DNA from: Burkholderia arboris
GTDB lineage: Bacteria > Pseudomonadota > Gammaproteobacteria > Burkholderiales > Burkholderiaceae
Assembly (NCBI RefSeq): GCF_902499125.1
Contig: NZ_CABVPX010000004.1
Location: forward strand, 248,001 to 312,000
Length of the DNA stretch: 64,000 nucleotides
Direction of reading: 5' to 3'
A model generated the notes under the pieces. The model was not told where the DNA came from, searched no databases, and worked only from the letters and a program-made list of their open reading frames with translations. Made by a program: the position numbers and the translations under genes. Shown one piece after another: positions 58,299 to 64,000 of the stretch (its first letter is position 1; each line of letters starts with the position of its first letter).

Positions 58299-60158
58299 GT
58301 GAAAGACGATCAGGACACCCCCGCCCCCGAGCCCACCGCGCGGCGTCAGTTCCTCAAGCTGGCCGGCGCGGCGGTCGCGTCGGCCGGTTTCGGCGCCGAC
58401 GCGCTGGCCGCGACGCCGCCGCCCGGCGCACCGGCCGCCGGCGTCGCGAACGTCGCCGGCGTCGATCCGGCGCCCGCGTTCCAGGGCGCGGCAACCGCAC
58501 CCGCCACACCGCCCGCCGGCTACAACATCCTGTTCATCCTCACCGACCAGGAACGCCACTTCGACCGCTGGCCGTTTCCGGTACCGGGCCGCGAAGCGCT
58601 GCGCCGCGACGGCATCACGTTCATGCATCACCAGATCGCCGCCTGCGTGTGCTCGCCGTCGCGCTCGACGGTCTATACCGGGCAGCACATCCAGCACACC
58701 GGCGTGCTCGACAACGCGGGCGTGCCCTGGCAGAAGGACATGTCGCCGGACGTGCGCACCGTCGGCCACATGCTGCGCGATGCGGGCTACTACGCCGCGT
58801 ATCTCGGCAAGTGGCACCTGAGCGCTTCGATGCACGAAACCGCGAGCCCGTACACGGCGCCGGTGGCCGACTACAACCGTACGATCCGCGCGTATGGCTT
58901 CGACGACTATTTCGGCGTGGGCGACCTGATCGGCATGGTGCGCGGCGGCTACCAGTACGACGGGATCACGGCCGAAGCCGCGGTGAGCTGGATGCGCAAC
59001 CATGCGCCGCGCCTCGCGAAGGAAGGCAAGCCGTGGTTCCTCGCGGTGAATCTCGTGAATCCGCACGACGCGATGTTCGTGAACACCGACACGAACGGCT
59101 CGACGGTGCAGGATGCGAACCATCCGATGCTCGGCAACGCGCCGCCGCCGAACGACGCGCTGTACCGCACGTCATGGCGCGACGTGCCGCTCGCGCCATC
59201 GCGACGGCAGCCGTATGACGAGCCGGGGCGGCCACCCGCGCACGGGATGTTCAACGCCGCGCATGCGAACCTCGTCGGGCGTTACCCGTTTACCGACGAA
59301 CGCTTGCGCATCTATCAGGACAACTACTTCAACTGCGTCCGCGATTGCGACACGCACGTCGTGCGCCTGCTGCAGTCGCTGCAGTCGCTGGGGCTCGACG
59401 AACGCACGATCGTCGTGATGACGGCCGATCACGGCGATCACATCGGTGCGCACCAGCTCGTCGGCAAGGGCGCGACCGCGTACCAGCCGCAGAACCACGT
59501 ACCGCTCGTGATCCGCCATCCCGCGTATCCGGGCGGCATGCAGTGCGATGCGCTGACGTCGCACATCGACATCGCGCCGACGCTGCTCGGGCTCACCGGC
59601 CTCGACGACGCACGGCTCGCGACGATCCGCGGCAGCGCGCTGAAGGGGCACGACCTCACGCGCTGGCTCGCGAAGCCGGCCGACGCGAAACGGCATGCGG
59701 CGCGCGACGCCACGCTGTTCAACTACGCGATGCTGCTGTACTACGACAGCGAATGGATGCTGAAGGAACTGAGTACGCTGCGGCAGAAAGGCGTGCCGGA
59801 GGACGAGCTGCTGCGCCGCGCGCTGGCGCAACAGCCGGATTTCCGGTTGCGCGGCACGATCCGCAGCGTGTTCGACGGCCGCTACCGCTTCACGCGCTAT
59901 TTCTCGCCGCTCGAATTCAACCGGCCGACGACGCTCGAAGCGCTGTTCGCGCGCAACGATGTCGAGCTGTTCGACGTCGCGAGCGACCCGGGCGAGATGC
60001 GCAATCTCGCAACCGACCGCCAGCGGCACGGCGAGCTGCTGCTCGCGATGAACGGCCGCCTGAACGACCTGATCGCGAGCGAAGTCGGCGACGACAGCCC
60101 CGACGTGATGCCGATCCGCGACGGCAAGGTGCAGGTGCAGATCCGCAAGCGGCACTGA
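58299..60158 (+). CDS. Tat-exported sulfatase
   Basis: A type-I sulfatase (alkaline-phosphatase superfamily). The formylglycine motif is CSPSRSTVYTGQH, with Cys as the modified residue; DQERHFDRWP and VMTADHGDH are metal-binding segments. A twin-arginine signal (ARRQFLKLAGAAVASAG) directs export. The GTG at 58299 is preferred because AGGAG stands 9 bases before it and gives a normal Tat n-region; an ATG at 58254 would add 15 residues (634 in all) without a ribosome site. The substrate is not evident. It is probably controlled by the divergent LysR. No sulfatase-maturase gene is in the window. Confidence 0.87.
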   Translation: MKDDQDTPAPEPTARRQFLKLAGAAVASAGFGADALAATPPPGAPAAGVANVAGVDPAPAFQGAATAPATPPAGYNILFILTDQERHFDRWPFPVPGREALRRDGITFMHHQIAACVCSPSRSTVYTGQHIQHTGVLDNAGVPWQKDMSPDVRTVGHMLRDAGYYAAYLGKWHLSASMHETASPYTAPVADYNRTIRAYGFDDYFGVGDLIGMVRGGYQYDGITAEAAVSWMRNHAPRLAKEGKPWFLAVNLVNPHDAMFVNTDTNGSTVQDANHPMLGNAPPPNDALYRTSWRDVPLAPSRRQPYDEPGRPPAHGMFNAAHANLVGRYPFTDERLRIYQDNYFNCVRDCDTHVVRLLQSLQSLGLDERTIVVMTADHGDHIGAHQLVGKGATAYQPQNHVPLVIRHPAYPGGMQCDALTSHIDIAPTLLGLTGLDDARLATIRGSALKGHDLTRWLAKPADAKRHAARDATLFNYAMLLYYDSEWMLKELSTLRQKGVPEDELLRRALAQQPDFRLRGTIRSVFDGRYRFTRYFSPLEFNRPTTLEALFARNDVELFDVASDPGEMRNLATDRQRHGELLLAMNGRLNDLIASEVGDDSPDVMPIRDGKVQVQIRKRH

Positions 60159-60207
60159 CGGCCTGAACGCAGCCGGCCAGGGCGCGCGGAACACCGCGCG
60201 CCGCCCG

Positions 60208-61101
60208 TCAATCCTTCCGGATGTGTTCGGCCAGGAAGTCGATCAGCAGGCGCACGCGCGGCAGCAACCCGCGCCGCGACGGAAACACCGCGTGCACCAC
60301 GCCGCCCTTCGGCGCCCAGCCCGGCAGCACGTCGACCAGCGTGCCGTTGCGCAGGTCGTCCTCGACGACCATGCACGGCAGCTGCACGATGCCGACGCCG
60401 TGAATCGCCGCGTCGCGCAGCGCGTGCATGTCGTCGGTCACGAAACGCGGGTGATGGCGCAGTTGCGCGTGCGCGCCGTTCGGCCCGACCAGGTGCCACA
60501 CGTGATGCCGCGTCGGCCCCCAGTCGAGGCTCGGCGCGCCGATCAGCTCGGCCGGGTCGGACGGCACCGCGCGCCCGGCCAGCCAGTGCGGCGCGGCGAC
60601 CAGCCGCTGCGGGCTGTCGGCGAGCACGCGCATCACGAGATCGCTGTCCTCGAGCGGCGGGAAACGCACGCGCAACGCGAGATCGAATCCTTCGCTCAGC
60701 AGGTCGACGCGGCGGTTCGTCGCCTCGAGATGCACGTGTACCTGCGGATGAATCGCCATGAAGCGCGCGACCAGCTCGCTCACGCGGTATTCGAGCAACG
60801 CGGTCGGGCAGCTGACGCGGACGATGCCGCGCGGCTCCGCGTGCCGCCGCTCGATCACCTCGCGTGCGGCGTCGGCCTCGACCAGCACGGCGAGACAGCG
60901 CTCATAGAATTCGCGCCCGGTTTCCGTGACCGTGAAATGACGCGTCGTGCGCTGCAGCAGCCGCACGTCGTACTGCGCTTCCAGCGCCGCGATGCGCCGG
61001 CTCAGCGTCGATTTCGGCACGTCCAGCGCGCGCCCGGCCTGCGTGAACCCGCCGTGCTCGACCACCTTCACGAAATAGTAGAGGTCGTTCAGGTCATCCA
61101 T
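60208..61101 (-). CDS. LysR-family transcriptional regulator
   Basis: A 297-residue LysR protein of the CrgA-like branch: MDDLNDLYYFVKVVEHGGFTQ start, HTH to about residue 60 (AGRALDVPKSTLSRRIAALE), then GIVRVSCPTALLEYRVSEL. The ATG at 61101 has GGTGGAACAATC before it. It is divergent from the isochorismatase-like gene (301-bp gap) and is probably its regulator. It converges on the sulfatase gene (49-bp gap). Confidence 0.86.
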   Translation of the reverse strand: MDDLNDLYYFVKVVEHGGFTQAGRALDVPKSTLSRRIAALEAQYDVRLLQRTTRHFTVTETGREFYERCLAVLVEADAAREVIERRHAEPRGIVRVSCPTALLEYRVSELVARFMAIHPQVHVHLEATNRRVDLLSEGFDLALRVRFPPLEDSDLVMRVLADSPQRLVAAPHWLAGRAVPSDPAELIGAPSLDWGPTRHHVWHLVGPNGAHAQLRHHPRFVTDDMHALRDAAIHGVGIVQLPCMVVEDDLRNGTLVDVLPGWAPKGGVVHAVFPSRRGLLPRVRLLIDFLAEHIRKD

Positions 61102-61402
61102 GATTGTTCCACCCATAGAACACTGACGGCATTTTAAGGGACTGGAACGCCGGTTGTTGCACGAATAGCATCCTGATTCGACGTGGATCGATGTCGTCGC
61201 GGCGGCCGGGATTTTTTCAGCGGGCGCCCTCGCCGGCCCGATCGATTCACTACGCTTGAAGCACTCGCCCGCCGCGTAACCGGCGCCGGACGTTTGCGAC
61301 GGCGCGATCGCGCAGCCGCGGCGAGTGTCCCGACACCGCGGCCGCGCCACTCTGGCCCCACGGGATTCCACTTCACTTCCTGCACTGTCTCTGGAGGCAA
61401 CC
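61102..61402 (+). other. Divergent intergenic region of the LysR/isochorismatase pair
   Basis: A 301-bp gap. A promoter for the LysR gene probably lies near 61110-61150 (AT-richer, TAGAACACTGACGGC). No repeat was recognised. Confidence 0.4.
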
Positions 61403-62041
61403 ATGGCAAGCGAACCGGTTCGCGACCCCGCGAACGACCACCTGCTCACCCCGCAGAACGCGGCGTTCATCGTCATCGATTACCAGCCGGTCCAGGTGAA
61501 CTCCATCGCGTCGATGGATCGCCAACTGCTGATCAACAACATCGTCGGCGCGTCGAAGGCGGCCGTCGCGTACGGCCTGCCGATCGTCCATTCGACCGTC
61601 AACGTGAAGACGGGCCTGAACAAGCCGCCGATCCCGCAGCTGCGCGCGGCGCTCGAAGGCTATCCGACCTACGACCGCACGAGCATCAACTCGTGGGAAG
61701 ACGTCGAATTCCGCCGGGCCGTCGAGGCGACCGGCCGCAAGAAACTGATCATGACCGCGCTGTGGACCGAGGCATGCCTGACGTTCCCGGCGCTCGACGC
61801 GCTGAAGGCCGGCTACGAGGTCTACGTGGTGGTCGATGCGGTCGGCGGCACGTCGGTCGCCGCGCACGAAGCCGCGCTGCGCCGCATCGAGCAGGCCGGC
61901 GGCCAGATGATCAGCGTCGCGCAGCTGTTCTGCGAGCTGCAGCGCGACTGGGCACGCAGCGCCACCGTGCCGGCGTTCATCAACCTGTTCATCGAAACCG
62001 GCGGAACGGCCGGCATCCAGTTCTCGTACGACAAGAGCTGA
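61403..62041 (+). CDS. Isochorismatase-like cysteine hydrolase
   Basis: A 212-residue cysteine hydrolase. Its triad is Asp in VIDYQPVQV (about residue 26), Lys in NVKTG (about 70), and Cys in ALWTEACLTFPA (about 119), with the cis-peptide region before the Cys. It is of the type called YcaC-like or nicotinamidase-related. The ATG at 61403 has CTGGAGGCAACC before it. Substrates in this family vary (amides, isochorismate, carbamates), and none is indicated here. It is probably controlled by the divergent LysR. Confidence 0.85.
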   Translation: MASEPVRDPANDHLLTPQNAAFIVIDYQPVQVNSIASMDRQLLINNIVGASKAAVAYGLPIVHSTVNVKTGLNKPPIPQLRAALEGYPTYDRTSINSWEDVEFRRAVEATGRKKLIMTALWTEACLTFPALDALKAGYEVYVVVDAVGGTSVAAHEAALRRIEQAGGQMISVAQLFCELQRDWARSATVPAFINLFIETGGTAGIQFSYDKS

Positions 62042-62248
62042 CCAGCCGGGCGCGCGCGACCGCCGGTGTTTGCCGGCCGGCGGCGCGCGCCCGTGCCCGT
62101 GCCCGCGCCCGCGCCCTGCTCGTCAGCGCCGCCGCGGCCGCCCGGGCCGCGTTTTCGTATCCGTGATTCAATGTCGATGAAACCGGCGCCGCGCAGTCCG
62201 GCGGCACGGCGATATGCCCCCTCATCGAACGACCTTCACTGGATCACC

Positions 62249-62971
62249 ATGACGAACCCTGCCGAAATCAAGGCGCTCGTTTTCGATGTCTTCGGAACGA
62301 TCGTCGACTGGAGAAGCGGTGTCGCACGCGGCGCCGCCGCGTTCCTGGACCGCCACGCGCCGGCGCTCGACCCGTTCGCGTTCGCCGACGCGTGGCGCGC
62401 CGAATATTCGCCGTCGATGGAGGAAATCCGCAGCGGGCGCCGCCGCTACGTGCGGCTCGACGTGCTGCATCGCGAGAACCTCGTGCGCACGCTCGACCGC
62501 TTCGGGATCGCGGAGGTACCCGACGCCGAGATCGACGCGCTCACGGCCGCATGGCACCGGCTCGACCCGTGGCCCGATTCCGTCGCCGGGCTGCACCGGC
62601 TGAAGCAGCGCTACATCATCGCGCCGCTGTCGAACGGCAATATCCGGCTGATGGTCGACGTCGCGAAACACGGCGGGCTGCCGTGGGACGCGATTCTCGG
62701 CGCCGAGGTCGCCCGCGCATACAAGCCGTCGCCGAAGGTCTATACCGAAGCGGTCGAGATTCTCGGCATCGCGCCCGCCGAGCTGTGCCTGGTCGCCGCG
62801 CACAACGGGGACCTCGCCGCCGCGCGGCAACTCGGGCTGTCGACCGCGTTCGTGCTGCGGCCGACCGAGCACGGGCCCGCCCAGACCACCGATCTGAAAG
62901 CCGACGACGCGTGGGATTTCGACGTCAGGAACCTGAACGAACTCGCGGACCGGCTCGGCTGCCCGGGTTGA
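62249..62971 (+). CDS. Haloacid dehalogenase type II (HAD superfamily)
   Basis: A 240-residue HAD hydrolase of the L-2-haloacid dehalogenase type. The nucleophile is Asp13 in VFDVFGTIVDW; LSNGN (motif II), Lys in AYKPSP (motif III) and AAHNGDLAAARQLGL (motif IV) are all present. It would replace the halogen of 2-haloacids by water with inversion; some members act on other substrates. The ATG at 62249 gives the usual length. Its 3' end overlaps the convergent SRPBCC gene by 47 bp. Confidence 0.88.
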   Translation: MTNPAEIKALVFDVFGTIVDWRSGVARGAAAFLDRHAPALDPFAFADAWRAEYSPSMEEIRSGRRRYVRLDVLHRENLVRTLDRFGIAEVPDAEIDALTAAWHRLDPWPDSVAGLHRLKQRYIIAPLSNGNIRLMVDVAKHGGLPWDAILGAEVARAYKPSPKVYTEAVEILGIAPAELCLVAAHNGDLAAARQLGLSTAFVLRPTEHGPAQTTDLKADDAWDFDVRNLNELADRLGCPG

Positions 62972-63458
62972 ATGCCGGCTGCGCGGCCTGCCCCTTCGCC
63001 GCGAGCGCGAGGCGCCGCCAGTTGCGCGCCGCATACCGGTGGGCCTGCCGCAACGCGATCCACAGGCCGATCTGCCGCACCGGCCTGAAGAAGCCGCGCG
63101 CGCTGAACACGGTGCGCCGCTCGACCCGCGTGGTGCCGTCGCCAACGGGCGTCAGCGTGAATTCGTCCTCGAGCAGCCCGACCCAGTCGCGGCACCAGAC
63201 CGTCGACGCCACCATCCGGTAACGCAGCCGGCGATTCTCGTCGAGCACGAGAATCCGCTGGTCGATCGTGCCGCGATCGGTCGTGCACTGGCGTGTGTTG
63301 CCGACGGCCGGCGTGCCTTCGAGCACGCGGCAGCTGACCGGCTTCGGCACGCCGAGGCGGAACAGCAGCGGCCGCGTGTCGTCCATTCGCGCCTGCAGGA
63401 AATGCGGCCACACATGTTCGGGCCGGCAATCGAACGTCCATTGCGAATGAATTTCCAC
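62925..63458 (-). CDS. SRPBCC-family protein
   Basis: A 177-residue protein with an SRPBCC-like beginning (EIHSQWTFDCRPEHVWPHFLQ), a middle with RYRMVASTVWCRDWVGLLEDEFTLTP and a long amphipathic end (QIGLWIALRQAHRYAARNWRRL). The GTG at 63458 was chosen because GAGGAG stands six bases before it; no ATG is nearby in frame. The function is unknown. The last 47 bp overlap the dehalogenase gene on the other strand. It is downstream of the DUF3592-like gene, with a 59-bp gap. Confidence 0.72.
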   Translation of the reverse strand: MEIHSQWTFDCRPEHVWPHFLQARMDDTRPLLFRLGVPKPVSCRVLEGTPAVGNTRQCTTDRGTIDQRILVLDENRRLRYRMVASTVWCRDWVGLLEDEFTLTPVGDGTTRVERRTVFSARGFFRPVRQIGLWIALRQAHRYAARNWRRLALAAKGQAAQPAFNPGSRAGPRVRSGS

Positions 63459-63517
63459 GACACACTCCTCACGGCTGCCGGTGCGCACATGATGGCACAA
63501 CCGTCCCGACGCCACCG

Positions 63518-64000
63518 TTACTTCACGACCGCTCGCCATGCGCCGCGCGCATAGACGAGCAGCAACGGCAGCAGCGCCAGCGCGAACAGCAGGCTCAGCG
63601 CGAGGACCCACACCGGCCACGCCTCGGGATTCCCCCGCGCCCAGTAGCGGTAAGGCACGCTCAGGAATCCGATTTCCATCAGCAGTACAGCGAGCGGCAC
63701 GAACCCGTTCAGCACGGCCGCCATGCCGAAGCGGGCCGCGCCGTCGATCTTCCACCCGGCCCCGTAAGCCGCGATCAGGTAAATGAAATAGCCGAGCATC
63801 GCGACCATCACCGCGCCGCCGGCCAGCAGGCCGACACTGCGCACGCTGCGTTCGTGCAGTTGACTGGCGCCGGGCGGCAACACCACGTCGATCTTCTCGC
63901 CGATTTCCGGCACGCCGCCCGAGCGAATGTTGCCCGGCAGCACGATCCGCTCGCCATCCGGCATCACGGCTTCCAGGATCGACGTGTACTTGATGCACCG
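63518..64000 (-). CDS. DUF3592-like membrane protein, 5' end cut by window edge
   Basis: The frame is open at base 64000, so the N-terminus lies outside. About 160 residues are visible: a small soluble domain (YTSILEAVMPDGERIVLP, then PEIGEKIDVVLPPG), followed by three or four membrane helices (AGGAVMVAMLGYFIYLIAAYG; VLNGFVPLAVLLMEIGFL; VWVLALSLLFALALLPLLLV). The soluble part resembles the DUF3592 domain seen at 796-1263. The function is unknown. Confidence 0.65.
   Translation of the reverse strand, partial: RCIKYTSILEAVMPDGERIVLPGNIRSGGVPEIGEKIDVVLPPGASQLHERSVRSVGLLAGGAVMVAMLGYFIYLIAAYGAGWKIDGAARFGMAAVLNGFVPLAVLLMEIGFLSVPYRYWARGNPEAWPVWVLALSLLFALALLPLLLVYARGAWRAVVK

Noticed and set aside
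1-64000. tRNA, rRNA, CRISPR arrays, insertion sequences, prophage or replication origin
   Set aside because: I looked for cloverleaf-like, repeat-spacer, transposase and integrase signals and saw none that could be supported.

Overview
The window is high-GC DNA with strong GCG/ACG/CTC-type codon preference, dense operons and many LysR, IclR and MocR regulators. The gene content (asparagine/aspartate island, sulfonate dissimilation genes, choline-dehydrogenase-like oxidase with IclR regulator, CheB/GGDEF signalling pair) most resembles a Burkholderia-type betaproteobacterium, probably an accessory-rich secondary replicon. No rRNA, tRNA, CRISPR array, insertion sequence or prophage was recognised. 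The organism assignment is inferred from protein style, not from a database search.

Left part (1-24.9 kb): a truncated crotonase, an MFS relic, a small lipoprotein/DUF3592 pair and a LysR/YdcZ divergon lead into an unusual chemosensory-like operon on the minus strand (8648 down to 3555). It encodes a membrane CheA-like kinase (4-helix sensor, HAMP, PAS, internal Hpt, HATPase), a reduced MCP-like coiled-coil protein, a CheX-like phosphatase, a second CheX-like phosphatase fused to a degenerate receiver, and a CheY. There is no CheW, CheR or CheB. Next come a carboxylesterase, an asparagine/aspartate catabolic island (permease, aspartase, LysR, type II asparaginase), a TonB-dependent siderophore receptor with a Fur-box-like site, a phosphonoacetaldehyde-dehydrogenase-type enzyme with a GNAT and a divergent MocR regulator, and a large GH92 lipoprotein whose C-terminal module looks actinobacterial.

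Middle part (25.2-38 kb): a sulfonate-to-sulfate module. Xsc converts sulfoacetaldehyde to acetyl phosphate and sulfite, Pta makes acetyl-CoA, a TauE/SafE protein exports the sulfur anion, and a SoeABC-type cytoplasmic molybdenum sulfite:quinone oxidoreductase would oxidise the sulfite. Embedded in it are a CobS/CobT-like AAA+/VWA pair and an IclR regulator. A shared palindrome, GGAAC-N5-GTTCC, lies both upstream of xsc and in the iclR-cobS divergent region, and suggests one regulon.

Right part (38-64 kb): a GabP-type permease, a PuuB-like FAD oxidase and an MHS transporter; a GMC (choline dehydrogenase-like) oxidoreductase with divergent IclR; an azoreductase divergent from an ArsR-SRPBCC operon across a perfect 41-bp palindrome; a DUF969/DUF979/DUF2891 operon; a detached WspF-like CheB plus WspR-like diguanylate cyclase (with a mutated inhibitory site) facing a GAF-PAS-GGDEF-EAL protein; a LysR/Tat-sulfatase divergon; a LysR/isochorismatase divergon; a haloacid dehalogenase; an SRPBCC protein; and a DUF3592-like protein cut by the right edge.
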